Source: Burkholderia sp. Ac-20365
Lineage (GTDB): Bacteria; Pseudomonadota; Gammaproteobacteria; Burkholderiales; Burkholderiaceae
Direction: 5' to 3'
DNA: 64,000 nucleotides
Assembly: GCF_017104715.1 (NCBI RefSeq)
Contig: NZ_JAAGPI010000008.1
Span: 62,001 to 126,000, forward strand
A model generated the notes under the pieces. That model searched no databases. It was given only the letters and a program-made list of their open reading frames with translations, and was not told the DNA's origin. Shown here one piece after another: positions 1 through 8,389 of this stretch. The translations under genes were made by a program, and so were the position numbers. Numbering within the stretch: the first letter of the stretch is position 1; every line of letters starts with the position of its first letter.

Positions 1-364
1 TGGTCGCAATCTGCCATGTGTACACGCGCGAATAGCTGACGCCGAACTGCGCGCGTATCAGCTCCCGCAGACGGTTGCTCGTCCACGCATCGGACGGAAA
101 GCCGTGGATACCCGCGGGGCCGTTCAGCGCCGCCGCGATCCATTGCATCGCGGCTTCGTCGAGTACCGACGAACGCCCGCCCACGCTCATCTGCCGCAAC
201 GATTCCAGCCCGCCCTCGTTCACCAGCGTGCGGTACTTGCGCACGGTGTTTTCGGAGATATGCAACTGCGCGGCGACATCGCTGACAGACGCGCCCTCCA
301 TCAGCAGTTTGCCCGCGGCGAGCCGGCGCATGACAGTCGGCAATGCTTCGTTTCGAGGGGGCAT
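1..364 (-). CDS. Winged helix-turn-helix (IS630-transposase-like N-terminal domain) protein, partial
   Basis: Reading the minus strand from the ATG at 364 gives 121 codons without a stop up to the left edge, so the C-terminus lies outside the window. The product starts MPPRNEALPTVMRRLAAGKL and carries a helix-turn-helix (SVSDVAAQLHISENTVRKY, about residues 25-45), then a second winged segment (DAWTSNRLRELI). This architecture is typical of the DNA-binding half of IS630-type transposases and of stand-alone HTH proteins derived from them. No DDE catalytic part is visible. It could be a complete small regulator or the start of an insertion sequence; the neighbouring AT-rich stretch would fit either. 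Confidence 0.6.
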   Translation of the reverse strand, partial: MPPRNEALPTVMRRLAAGKLLMEGASVSDVAAQLHISENTVRKYRTLVNEGGLESLRQMSVGGRSSVLDEAAMQWIAAALNGPAGIHGFPSDAWTSNRLRELIRAQFGVSYSRVYTWQIAT

Positions 365-1013
365 GAGCGATCTCGCTGATTGTGGGGTGATGAAAGCCCT
401 GAATCGCGCATCACGGGCCGTAAGCCGCGCATGACATGAAAAAGTCAAAAAAGACCAATATATGCTCCAGCCTGGTTTGTGTATGCGATCCGTAAAATTT
501 TATGAATATGAAAAAATCATTTGCGGATTTTATTGCGTTGCGATTAACACCCGAAACAGTCAATCCATTTTGGTCAACAATATAAACTCCTCACATTTTT
601 TCAAGAGCATTACATTGCGCCTTGAAGTTACCGAAATCGTTTGCTAGCATGCAGTAACCATTGCTCAAGCCGAGTACAGTCAAGCCTGACAGCTCGCACT
701 CTGGTCCGTGCGCCTGCTACGTTTTGCGAGGGAACGTCGTATGGCAATACCTGGATTTCAAAGTTGGATACGCTGATCACCTGACATTCGTCAGTCATGA
801 CAACAGCGTTTTATCGTCACCTTATTCGTCGCGGCAAAAAAGCGACGCGTATCTGCACGTCTGGAAAATCGCCCTTCTGACAATTGATTTAAATCATTAT
901 TCAACAACGTAAAAAAGATTTTTGCCGTCAATTGAATAACCAGTTAATTGCAATTGCCTGTCGTGCCACGTGCGAACTGCACGCGCGACGGCTGATCACG
1001 CGCGGAGGTCGAG
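365..1013. other. AT-rich intergenic stretch, no gene seen
   Basis: About 650 bp without a convincing gene. Two short ORFs (462-647 and 661-912) have no Shine-Dalgarno sequence, no family resemblance and unlikely composition. Base composition is clearly more AT-rich than the flanking genes, with runs such as TTTATGAATATGAAAAAATC, which fits foreign DNA or a long promoter region. Repeated CAATTG-type motifs occur around 930-957, just upstream of the gene at 1014. I could assign no terminator, RNA gene or insertion-sequence end. Confidence 0.4.
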
Positions 1014-1406
1014 ATGGAAGTGGAACGGGTTGAACGCATCGTGCTGGCCTTGCGACGCGCAGCCGAACATGAACGGCTTCTCAGCTATCAGCGGTTTCAC
1101 GCCATGTTCGGGGCGGGCGATCCGCTCACCGCCCGCTATGACGCGCTCGAACGCGCGATTGCGTCGCTCGGCGAAGTGTCGGACATCGATTACGGGGTAC
1201 TGCTCGCGCTGAGCAACGGCCTGCCCGGCCCGGACTTTTTCCGCCGCTACCAGAAGCACCGGTATGCCGCCTACGTCGCGGTGATGGGGCCGCCCATCCA
1301 GCGTCAGTCGATCAAGCGCAAGCGCATGCTTGTCGAGGAAGAACGCCGCCGCGTGTACGACGATGCAAGAAGAAAAGCGGGCAGCCACGTCGCCCAGCCC
1401 GCCTGA
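1014..1406 (+). CDS. Conserved hypothetical protein, 130 aa
   Basis: I do not recognise this protein. It is soluble, charged and mostly alpha-helical in appearance, with no signal peptide or membrane segment. The N-terminal helix (MEVERVERIVLALRRAAEHE) and the basic C-terminal tail (QSIKRKRMLVEEERRRVYDD) flank a central part rich in acidic and aliphatic residues. Start at ATG 1014 follows GCGGAGGTCGAG, an acceptable ribosome binding site. Codon use and GC match the resident genome, unlike the AT-rich DNA just upstream. It precedes, on the same strand, an exported protein gene about 80 bp downstream, but nothing shows they act together. Confidence 0.65.
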   Translation: MEVERVERIVLALRRAAEHERLLSYQRFHAMFGAGDPLTARYDALERAIASLGEVSDIDYGVLLALSNGLPGPDFFRRYQKHRYAAYVAVMGPPIQRQSIKRKRMLVEEERRRVYDDARRKAGSHVAQPA

Positions 1407-1486
1407 ATCCAACGCCAGTTCCATGCATGACGCATTACGACTATCCGGCCAACGGACCGCAGGTCCACGATAACGAGGAGTCTTCC

Positions 1487-2095
1487 ATGCAACTTGCAGC
1501 TTGCCGCCCGATTCGCGTTCTCGCCATTGCAGTCGCCTGTACGGCGCTCGCCGCGCCCGTCACCGACGCACGCGCGCAGGACAATCCGGCGTCCTCGCCT
1601 CCCCCGAATGCCGTCGGCACGGTCGCCGTTGCCGACGTGACGGCGCACGTCACGCATATCAACCCGGCCAACAATGAAGTGACGATACGCGGGCCGCGCG
1701 GCGAATCGACGATCGTCGAAGTCGATCCCGACGTCGGCGACGTGAAGAAGCTGAAAGTCGGCGACGAAGTGCACATCTCGTATAAGGGCGCGCTGCTGCT
1801 GTCGGCCGACAAGGTCGCCACGAAGGGCGTGCGCTCGCGCGTCGAGACGGAATCGACCACGCCCGCGCAAGGCGGAGCGTCCACACGCACACGCCACGTC
1901 GAAGTGGTGGCGACGGTGCAGAAGATCGATCGCAAGAAACGCCTGGTGACGCTGCGCGGACCCGAGCACACCGTGATCGTCGAAGTCTCGCCGGATGTGC
2001 CGATCGAAAAGCTCAAGGTCGGCGACAGCATTCGCGCGAATTATGTGTCCGCAACCGCCGTGCAGATCACGCGCAACGGCACGCCGATCCAGTAG
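1487..2095 (+). CDS. Exported protein with two homologous beta-rich repeats
   Basis: The start at ATG 1487 is chosen because AACGAGGAG lies just upstream and the next residues form a signal peptide (MQLAACRPIRVLAIAVACTA, cleavage near ARAQ), giving about 202 residues. The mature part holds two copies of one module: one has VTHINPANNEVTIRGPRGE followed by VEVDPDVGDVKKLKVGDEV, the other has VQKIDRKKRLVTLRGPEH followed by VEVSPDVPIEKLKVGDSI. Each looks like a small beta-barrel or OB-like unit ending in a KLKVGD turn. Such periplasmic proteins are usually annotated as hypothetical or DUF5666-like. No catalytic residues are evident; a periplasmic binding or structural role is inference. Confidence 0.7.
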   Translation: MQLAACRPIRVLAIAVACTALAAPVTDARAQDNPASSPPPNAVGTVAVADVTAHVTHINPANNEVTIRGPRGESTIVEVDPDVGDVKKLKVGDEVHISYKGALLLSADKVATKGVRSRVETESTTPAQGGASTRTRHVEVVATVQKIDRKKRLVTLRGPEHTVIVEVSPDVPIEKLKVGDSIRANYVSATAVQITRNGTPIQ

Positions 2096-2185
2096 CCGTC
2101 CGCTTGCACCCATCTGTCTGGCCAGTCCTGCCGCTACAGCAGGACTGGCTCGTACCGATCATCGCTGTCGCAGCTGTTCAATCCA

Positions 2186-2413
2186 ATGCCCATCGAACCC
2201 TGGAACTCCCCGAAACGCCAAGCGCGCCGCAAGATGATCTGGAGCAAGGCGCACGTCGTGCTGGCCGCGATCGGCACGCTGTCGGCGGTTGCCGGCATCG
2301 CGGTCGCGATCAACGGCGGACTCGAATTCAACCGCACGAAAGTGTTCGTCGGTGTCGGCATCATCGTCGTATCGACGATCCTCTACGTGTCGATGCTGTT
2401 CGTCGACGACTAG
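2186..2413 (+). CDS. Small two-pass inner-membrane protein, 75 aa
   Basis: The 75-residue product has a basic N-terminus (NSPKRQARRKMIW), a first hydrophobic helix (AHVVLAAIGTLSAVAGIAVA), a short polar loop (NGGLEFNRTK) and a second helix (VFVGVGIIVVSTILYVSML) ending in a DD tail. The positive-inside rule puts the N-terminus in the cytoplasm. An overlapping minus-strand ORF at 2134-2364 has no such organisation and is treated as a shadow. No function is recognised. It converges with the GGDEF gene, whose stop is only 16 bp away. Confidence 0.6.
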   Translation: MPIEPWNSPKRQARRKMIWSKAHVVLAAIGTLSAVAGIAVAINGGLEFNRTKVFVGVGIIVVSTILYVSMLFVDD

Positions 2414-2428
2414 TGCGGCGCGTGCAGC

Positions 2429-3541
2429 TCAAGTGACGAGCGTTGCCACCCGGTTGCGCCCTTCGCTCTTCGCCTTGTACATCGCGCGGTCCGCTTCGTC
2501 GACGAGTGTGCGCCCAAGGCTGTCGAGGTCGGCGCCCGGCTGCATCCCGTGCGCGGATACGCCGATCGAGATCGTCAAGGGAATGCGCTCGCCTTCGTCG
2601 TCGCGCAGATCGAGTTGCGCGACGGCCGCGCGCATGCGCTCGGCCACCACGAGCGAATCTTTCAGATCGCCTTGCAGCAGCACCGCGAACTCTTCTCCGC
2701 CGTAACGCGCGATCGTGTCGCCAAGGCGCGTCTGCTTGCGCAGGCAGGCGCCGACCATCGCCAGCGCGCGGTCGCCGACGGCGTGACCGTGCGCGTCGTT
2801 GATCGGCTTGAAGCTGTCGATATCGAGGAACAGGCAACCGAGCGGCAAGCGATAGCGCGATGCCCGTGTCGTCTCTTCGCGCAGGCGCTCGTCGAAATAG
2901 CGGCGGTTGGGCAAGCCCGTGAGCGCGTCGGTTGCACCCAGACGTTCGAGCTGCTCGCGATGCGCGACGTTGTCGAGGCTCGCCGCGACGATCACCGCGA
3001 AGCGCTCCAGCATGTCCGTCGCCATGCCCGGCGCGAAGCGGCTTTCGTTGTCGCTTGCAAGGCACAGATAGCCGCTCGTCTGGCCATTGTTGGCCAGCGG
3101 CAGCAGCGCAACGCTGGCAGGACGCCCATGCCCAGGCGCGTTGCCGAAGCAGGCATCGCTCGCCGCGACGCCCATCGCCGCCAGCGAACCAAGCCACGGA
3201 CGGCCCTGCGCGCACAGTTGCGCGGCGGCATCGCCCATCTCGCGCGAGGTCTTCACCGATGAAGCAGGGTTGGCGTTCGCGCCGGGTTTCGGGCCGCTCG
3301 CGTGACGCAACGCCAGTTCATACAGCAGCGGCAGCGTGTCGTTCAGCCACAGTGTCACGCGCTCCAGTCCGAATTCGCGCGGCATGTAGTCGAGCAATAC
3401 GCGGCACAGCGACTGAAAATCCTGGGCGCGGATCAGTTGGAGTTCGACATCCTGGAAGCGGCGCAACGTGCGTTCATTGCGTTGCACCGTGTCGACGAGT
3501 GCGCGAAGGCGGACGGACTGGGGCGTGTGTGTTGTGCTCAT
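2429..3541 (-). CDS. Diguanylate cyclase with N-terminal DUF484/GAF-like sensor
   Basis: Soluble 370-residue protein predicted to make cyclic di-GMP from two GTP. Residues about 25-195 look like a DUF484/GAF-type sensory module (VELQLIRAQDFQSLCRVLL onward). Residues about 200-370 are a GGDEF domain: DALTGLPNRR near 205-214, the metal-binding FLDIDSFKPIND near 238-249 and the signature RYGGEEF, with GGEEF at 281-285. An RxxD product-inhibition I-site (RLGD, 272-275) sits five residues before the signature, so feedback inhibition is likely. There are no membrane segments, so it acts in the cytoplasm. The signal sensed is unknown. The window also holds a c-di-GMP riboswitch and a GGDEF-EAL protein. 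Confidence 0.92.
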   Translation of the reverse strand: MSTTHTPQSVRLRALVDTVQRNERTLRRFQDVELQLIRAQDFQSLCRVLLDYMPREFGLERVTLWLNDTLPLLYELALRHASGPKPGANANPASSVKTSREMGDAAAQLCAQGRPWLGSLAAMGVAASDACFGNAPGHGRPASVALLPLANNGQTSGYLCLASDNESRFAPGMATDMLERFAVIVAASLDNVAHREQLERLGATDALTGLPNRRYFDERLREETTRASRYRLPLGCLFLDIDSFKPINDAHGHAVGDRALAMVGACLRKQTRLGDTIARYGGEEFAVLLQGDLKDSLVVAERMRAAVAQLDLRDDEGERIPLTISIGVSAHGMQPGADLDSLGRTLVDEADRAMYKAKSEGRNRVATLVT

Positions 3542-3651
3542 CGTGGCCGTTGCATTGGGGCCCGCAACCGAGGCCCAACGTCTGGTTATCGGCCTCGAAG
3601 CGCATTAGCTTGAGGCCGATGCCTGCAACGGGCACATACACGTAGTGGCGC

Positions 3652-3846
3652 TTATGAGCGCCGGCCGAGCGCCTCTTCGATCTTGCGGTCGGTCTTGTAC
3701 TGGCTCAGCGCGTACACCGACCAGATCGCCGCGGGCAGCCAGCCGATGATCGTGATCTGCAGCACGAGGCAGATGATCCCGGCAATCGGGCGGCCAATCG
3801 TGAAAAACTGGAACCACGGCAAGAGCAGAGCAAGCAACAGACGCAT
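3652..3846 (-). CDS. YqaE/Pmp3 family small membrane protein
   Basis: A 64-residue protein with two hydrophobic segments: LLLALLLPWFQFF and IAGIICLVLQITIIGWLPAAIW. It ends with a polar tail (SVYALSQYKTDRKIEEALGR). The arrangement resembles the YqaE/Pmp3 (UPF0057) family of tiny proteolipids linked to membrane potential and stress, in which a WLPxxIW-type motif and a YAL element are typical. It lies just downstream of a YbjQ-family gene on the same strand (33 bp gap), so co-transcription is possible. GAAGGAAG before the ATG is a good ribosome binding site. Confidence 0.8.
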   Translation of the reverse strand: MRLLLALLLPWFQFFTIGRPIAGIICLVLQITIIGWLPAAIWSVYALSQYKTDRKIEEALGRRS

Positions 3847-3879
3847 GTAACTTCCTTCTTTCTGGTTGAAAAACTGCGG

Positions 3880-4215
3880 TTAAACCGTACGGCGTACGCG
3901 CACCGCCGTGCCATAGCACAGCACTTCCGTCACGCCGGAGCCGATCTCGGTCGCATCGTACCGCATGCCGATGACAGCATTCGCGCCGAGCGTCGCCGCT
4001 TCGGCCAGCATGCGCTCGTAGGCATCCTGCCGCGCGCGCTCGCACAGCGACGTGTACAGCGAAATGTTGCCGCCGAAGATCGTCTGCAGCCCGGCGCCGA
4101 TCGCGCCCACCACCGAGCGCGAGCGCACGATGATGCCGCGCACGATGCCAAGCGATGTATCGACGGTGTAGCCGGGTAAATCGAAGGTCGTGGTGACCAT
4201 GTGTCGTTCGATCAT
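3880..4215 (-). CDS. YbjQ/UPF0145 family protein
   Basis: The 111-residue product matches the YbjQ (UPF0145, formerly DUF74) family in length and landmarks: the opening strand TTTFDLPGYTV, the GIVRGIIVRSRS segment, a central FGGNISLYT, a helix RARQDAYERMLAEA and the characteristic LGANAVIGMRYDATEI. Family members form pentameric rings; their biochemical role remains unsettled. The ATG at 4215 is preferred over the internal ATG (MVTTTF) because GGGAAGGAACGAC precedes it. It lies between the TSUP permease and YqaE-like genes, all on the minus strand with short gaps, which suggests one transcription unit. Confidence 0.88.
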   Translation of the reverse strand: MIERHMVTTTFDLPGYTVDTSLGIVRGIIVRSRSVVGAIGAGLQTIFGGNISLYTSLCERARQDAYERMLAEAATLGANAVIGMRYDATEIGSGVTEVLCYGTAVRVRRTV

Positions 4216-4245
4216 GTCGTTCCTTCCCTGTTGAAGCGTTGCCGG

Positions 4246-4968
4246 TCAGCGCCCCGCCGCCCACAGCAGCGACAGCCCGGACGACAGCATCAGGCCGTCT
4301 ACCACCAGCCTGAACGTGCCCGGACTCATGCGCACGACGATGCGCCGCGCACAGAACGCGCCCGCCATCAGCGCGGAACCCGTGATCAGCCCGTCCAGCA
4401 CGACGTGCAGCGGCAGCGCGCCGAAATGGTTGAAGGTCGCAACCTTCGCGGCATACACGGCGAGCGAACCGGCCGCTTCCGTCGCGAGAAATGCGCCTTT
4501 GACGAGGCCGTAGCCCATGAAGACGGGCACCGTGATCGGCCCCGTCGACACGACAATGCCCGTCAGGAACCCGACGGGCGCGCCGATCGCCGCCAGATGC
4601 CAGGGCGAGAAACGCACCTCGCGACGGGCGAGCCAGCGGCGCGCCGGCACCATCGCGACGAAGAACAGGCCGAGCGCGATCTCGACGGCATGCGGCGGCA
4701 GCGCGAGCAGCGTGCGCACGCCGAGTGCCGCGCCCGGCACGGCCGTCGCGCAATAGGCGCCGCACGCGCGCCAGTCGATCTCGCGCCACCACGCGAGCAC
4801 CTTGCCGAAATTGCCCATGATCGCCGCGATCGCCATGATGGGCACCGCCTGCTGCGGGCCAAACAACATCACGAGCACGGGCATCAGCATCATCGACGAG
4901 CCGGTGCCGATCACGCCGCTTAGCGTGCCCGCCGCCAGGCCGACGACCAGAACCAGCAGATAGCCCAT
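4246..4968 (-). CDS. TSUP (TauE/SafE) family permease
   Basis: Predicted inner-membrane protein of 240 residues with about eight hydrophobic helices. It opens MGYLLVLVVGLAAGTLSGVI and carries the family-typical GxxxGxxGTGSS region followed by a matching second half (GAPVGFLTGIVVSTGPITVP). Members of the TauE/SafE family move sulfonates, sulfite or other small anions. The open frame extends far upstream to 5742, but that part has no coding character and overlaps a plus-strand gene, so the ATG at 4968 is used. Substrate is unknown; neighbours give no clue beyond a possible operon with YbjQ and YqaE-like genes. Confidence 0.88.
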   Translation of the reverse strand: MGYLLVLVVGLAAGTLSGVIGTGSSMMLMPVLVMLFGPQQAVPIMAIAAIMGNFGKVLAWWREIDWRACGAYCATAVPGAALGVRTLLALPPHAVEIALGLFFVAMVPARRWLARREVRFSPWHLAAIGAPVGFLTGIVVSTGPITVPVFMGYGLVKGAFLATEAAGSLAVYAAKVATFNHFGALPLHVVLDGLITGSALMAGAFCARRIVVRMSPGTFRLVVDGLMLSSGLSLLWAAGR

Positions 4969-5203
4969 GCCTACTCCCGAGAAGCGCCCGAAAACGCGTT
5001 GGCGCCATGCTACTGGAAATCGGCGGCGTATCCGGCAATCCTGCGATGAATTGTCTTCGACCGCCCTCTTAAATGGCGGTGTCCTGCATCCGATTGCTGC
5101 TACAACTCGTATTGCGTATTTGAGCGTCGTGCGACCTTTTGTCTGCGGATTGCAGGCGAACGGATCCGTCCCGTCGCGCTGCGTGGACTCGAGGGAAACC
5201 GTC

Positions 5204-6076
5204 ATGATGAGCGAATCCAACAGAATGTTCGTTGCCGGCGGCCTGCTGGTCGGTGCGCTGGCGCTGACCGCGCTCGGCCTGCGATTCGGCAATCGCGAGT
5301 CGTCCGCCAACGAAGCGAATGCTCCCGTCGATTCCGCCGTATCGTCCGCCGCGCGGCCCGTCACGCCAGACGTGCCGCTCGACGACGACGCGCGCAATGC
5401 AGGCATCGAGCGGGTGCTGCAAGCGGTGCACGACAGCCTGCAACGCGGCGATCTCGCGTCCGCGCGCGTGCTGCTCGACGCCGTGCTGACGATGCGCGCG
5501 GACGAGCCGCAAGCGCTGCTGCTGCAAAAGGAACTGGCTGTACGCGAGGAGCAGGCGAAGACGCGCGCGATGCTGACCACCACGCTCGACGAGCGGGACG
5601 CAAAGCCGGTTGCGCAGCCGGGTCCATCGGCGAAAAAGATGTCCGCGCGGCCGGGTAAATCGCATCGTCCGGCGCAGAAACGGGACGCGGAGGAAACCGC
5701 GATCCATGCCTCGACAACCGCGGCCATCCGCCCCAACAGCACTAGCGACGATGCCGCGCCAGCCAGTCACGCCATCGTCGCGGCCTCTCCTCTTCCGAAC
5801 TCACAGCCTGAGACGCCGATCGCACCGACAATGCAAACTGCCGCGACGAACGACCCGCCGGTCGAACCCGCTGCGCCACCCACTGCGCGAATCAGCGAGC
5901 CGGCCGCGCCCTCGCCCGCTATTGCAACCGGCGCACCGAAGACACGCGCTGAAGTGCGCGACGAATTGAATCGCGCGCGCAAGAACGGCACGATGTCGCG
6001 CTTCGGCAATCCCGATCCGTATGGTCCCGGCGGCTCGCCGAGCTACAACGCGCAGCCTTCGATCCGCACGTGGTAA
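5204..6076 (+). CDS. Membrane-anchored Ala/Pro-rich protein with C-terminal DUF4148-like motif
   Basis: Start at ATG 5204 (or 5207) is chosen because GAGGGAAACC lies just upstream; the longer frame back to 4967 has no coding signature. The product (about 290 residues) has one N-terminal transmembrane helix (MFVAGGLLVGALALTALGL), then a periplasmic helical region (ERVLQAVHDSLQRGDLASAR, resembling a tetratricopeptide-type helix pair), then a long low-complexity Ala/Pro/Thr linker. It closes with TRAEVRDELNRARKNGTMS and GNPDPYGPGG, which resembles the DUF4148 motif of Burkholderia exported proteins. Function unknown; a tether across the periplasm is plausible but inferred. Confidence 0.7.
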   Translation: MMSESNRMFVAGGLLVGALALTALGLRFGNRESSANEANAPVDSAVSSAARPVTPDVPLDDDARNAGIERVLQAVHDSLQRGDLASARVLLDAVLTMRADEPQALLLQKELAVREEQAKTRAMLTTTLDERDAKPVAQPGPSAKKMSARPGKSHRPAQKRDAEETAIHASTTAAIRPNSTSDDAAPASHAIVAASPLPNSQPETPIAPTMQTAATNDPPVEPAAPPTARISEPAAPSPAIATGAPKTRAEVRDELNRARKNGTMSRFGNPDPYGPGGSPSYNAQPSIRTW

Positions 6077-6077
6077 C

Positions 6078-6098
6078 GGTCCGCATTGCGAACCATAC
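6078..6098. promoter_or_regulatory. Candidate IclR operator, upstream copy
   Basis: The sequence GGTCCGCATTGCGAACC is an imperfect palindrome and is followed by ATAC. It recurs almost unchanged at 6255-6275. Both lie upstream of the IclR-family gene at 6308, which suggests autoregulation. This copy begins directly after the stop of the preceding gene. Confidence 0.5.
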
Positions 6099-6254
6099 GG
6101 CGAATCATCGATGCGACGCGTCCACCGCGCGCTGCAACCCAGCTGACAGTTAGCTCGCACACTCCTGCCTTAAACCTACCTGATGATGGCCTCGCAAGCC
6201 ACACCAGATCACCGCTCACGTCGGCTGGCAAGCCTCCTGACTCCGCTTTACAAT

Positions 6255-6275
6255 GGTCCGCCATGCGAACCATAC
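6255..6275. promoter_or_regulatory. Candidate IclR operator, promoter-proximal copy
   Basis: GGTCCGCCATGCGAACC plus ATAC, matching the copy at 6078 in 19 of 21 positions. Extending leftward, ATGGTCCGC-CAT-GCGAACCAT is a palindrome with one mismatch per arm. It lies 33 bp before the IclR start codon and just upstream of TTGACACAG, a possible -35-like element, so it could control the regulator and the acyl-CoA dehydrogenase downstream. Confidence 0.55.
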
Positions 6276-6307
6276 AGCCATAACCGGTTGACACAGAGTC
6301 GAGCGAC

Positions 6308-7156
6308 ATGACAGCATCAGGCCCAGGCACCAGAGCAGGCGACACACATCCGCCCGAACACCGCGACATCGCGCGCTTCGACGACGAACCGTACGAAACA
6401 GACCGCCAGTTCGTCACGGCGCTCGCGCGCGGCCTCGAGTTGCTGCGCTGTTTCGGCCTGAAGGAACGGCATCTCGGCCTGACCGAACTGGCGCGCAGAA
6501 CGGGTTTGCCGAAGGGCACCGTCGCGCGGCTCGCCGGCACGCTCGCGAAGCTCGGCTATCTGCACTACGACGAGCCGCTCGGCAAGTACAGCCTCGGCAC
6601 AGGCGTGCTGTCGCTCGGTTACGCGATGCTGTCGAACCTCGACATTCGCGACCTCGCGCGGCCATTGATGCAGGAACTGGCCGAATACGCGGGCTGCTCG
6701 GTGGCGATCGGCGTGCGCGACCGGCTGTCGATGATGTACGTCGAATGGGTGCGCAGCAGCGCGCCCATCACCGTGATGCGCAGCATCGGCACGCGCCTGC
6801 CGATTGCGACGACGTCGATGGGCCGCGCGTACCTCGCCGCCGCCAGCGACGCCGAACGCAACACCGTGCTCGACCAGGTGCGCGCGCAGAATGAAGCCGC
6901 CTGGCCGCGCATCGAACGCGGCATCGGCGACGCGATGGACGATTACGCCACGCGTGGCTTCTGCCTGTCGTATGGCGACTGGGATGCGGACATCGCGAGT
7001 GTCGGCGTCCCGTTCACGGCGCCCGACGGCACGCAGATGGCCTTTAATTGCGGCGGCCCCGCCTTCGTACTGGGCCGCGACAAACTGGTGAACGACATCG
7101 GTCCGCGCCTCGTGGCCCTTGTCAAACGAGTGGAAGCCGCCATCGGGCGGCGATGA
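6308..7156 (+). CDS. IclR family transcriptional regulator
   Basis: A 282-residue regulator with the IclR layout. After a roughly 35-residue disordered leader comes the winged helix-turn-helix (FVTALARGLELLRCF, LTELARRTGLPKGTVARLAG, about residues 36-85), then the effector-binding domain (about 105-280), with GCSVAIGVRD, PIATTSMGRAYLAA and the closing GVPFTAPDG. IclR proteins are dimers that repress or activate catabolic genes in response to small aromatic or organic acids. The acyl-CoA dehydrogenase starts 78 bp downstream on the same strand, making it the obvious target. Two near-identical palindromes upstream are candidate binding sites. Confidence 0.92.
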   Translation: MTASGPGTRAGDTHPPEHRDIARFDDEPYETDRQFVTALARGLELLRCFGLKERHLGLTELARRTGLPKGTVARLAGTLAKLGYLHYDEPLGKYSLGTGVLSLGYAMLSNLDIRDLARPLMQELAEYAGCSVAIGVRDRLSMMYVEWVRSSAPITVMRSIGTRLPIATTSMGRAYLAAASDAERNTVLDQVRAQNEAAWPRIERGIGDAMDDYATRGFCLSYGDWDADIASVGVPFTAPDGTQMAFNCGGPAFVLGRDKLVNDIGPRLVALVKRVEAAIGRR

Positions 7157-7234
7157 AGAAAAACCGGCGCGGCGCGCTTCACGCGTTCATGCGAACGCGC
7201 AAAGCAAACCGCGTCACAGCACACAGGTAACACG

Positions 7235-8389
7235 ATGATCCGCGATCAGGAAACACTGTCCATTCTGCTCGATTCGCTGTCGCGCTTCGTACGCGAGCGT
7301 CTCGTGCCCGCCGAAAACGAAGTCGCCGAGACGGATGAAATTCCCGCCGATATCGTCGGCGAAATGCGCGAACTCGGTCTCTTTGGCCTGTCTATTCCCG
7401 AAGAGTACGGCGGCCTCGGCCTCACGATGGAAGAAGAAGTCCTCGCCGCGTTCGAGATCGCGAAAACCTCGCCCGCGTTCCGCTCGCTGATCGGCACGAA
7501 CAACGGCATCGGCTCGCAAGGGCTCATCATCGACGGAACCGACGCGCAAAAGCACCACTACCTGCCGAAGCTCGCGTCGGGCGAACTGATCGCGTCGTTT
7601 GCGCTGACGGAGCCGGGCTCGGGTTCGGATGCAGCGTCGCTGCGCACGACGGCCGTGCGCGACGGCGACCACTATGTGATCAACGGCACCAAGCGCTTCA
7701 TTACCAACGCGCCCGAAGCGGGCATCTACACCGTGATGGCGCGCACCAACCCTGACATCAAGGGCGCAAGCGGCATCTCGGCGTTTATCGTCGAGAAAGG
7801 CACGCCGGGTTTGTCGCTCGGCAAGATCGACCGGAAGATGGGCCAGAAAGGCGCGCATACCTGTGACGTGATCTTCGAGAATTGCCGCGTGCCTGCCAGC
7901 AATATCATCGGTGGCAAGGAAGGCGTCGGCTTCAAGACGGCGATGAAAGTGCTCGACAAAGGGCGCCTGCATATTTCGGCGATCTGCGTGGGTGCAGCCG
8001 AGCGCATGCTCGACGATGCACTGCGCTACGCGATGGAGCGCAAGCAGTTCGGCCAGCCGATTGCCGAATTTCAACTCGTGCAGGCGATGCTCGCCGACAG
8101 CCGCGCAGAGATTTACGCCGCGCGCTCGATGGTGCTCGATGCCGCGCGCCGCCGTGACAGCGGTCAGGATGTCGCGACGGAAGCGTCGTGCTGCAAGCTG
8201 TTCGCCTCGGAGATGTGCGGCCGCGTCGCGGATCGCGCAGTGCAGATTCACGGCGGCGCGGGCTACGTGTCCGAGTATGCCGTCGAGCGCTTCTATCGCG
8301 ACGTGCGTCTGTTCCGCATCTACGAAGGCACCACGCAGATCCAGCAACTGGTGATCGCGCGCAACATGATTCGCGACGCAAGCCGTTAA
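7235..8389 (+). CDS. Acyl-CoA dehydrogenase
   Basis: A 384-residue FAD enzyme predicted to introduce the alpha-beta double bond into an acyl-CoA and pass electrons to electron-transfer flavoprotein. Visible family landmarks are FALTEPGSGSDAASLR (flavin and substrate contact, about 125-140), KRFITNAPEAG, the C-terminal YAMERKQFGQPIAEFQLVQ and the closing IYEGTTQIQ, where Glu at about 364 is the expected catalytic base. Length is normal for the family. It sits 78 bp behind an IclR regulator and is probably co-transcribed with or controlled by it. Substrate chain length cannot be told from sequence. Confidence 0.93.
   Translation: MIRDQETLSILLDSLSRFVRERLVPAENEVAETDEIPADIVGEMRELGLFGLSIPEEYGGLGLTMEEEVLAAFEIAKTSPAFRSLIGTNNGIGSQGLIIDGTDAQKHHYLPKLASGELIASFALTEPGSGSDAASLRTTAVRDGDHYVINGTKRFITNAPEAGIYTVMARTNPDIKGASGISAFIVEKGTPGLSLGKIDRKMGQKGAHTCDVIFENCRVPASNIIGGKEGVGFKTAMKVLDKGRLHISAICVGAAERMLDDALRYAMERKQFGQPIAEFQLVQAMLADSRAEIYAARSMVLDAARRRDSGQDVATEASCCKLFASEMCGRVADRAVQIHGGAGYVSEYAVERFYRDVRLFRIYEGTTQIQQLVIARNMIRDASR

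Noticed and set aside
4969..5742. N-terminal extension of the TSUP permease
   Set aside because: Overlaps the plus-strand gene at 5204 and lacks membrane character; the permease starts normally at 4968.
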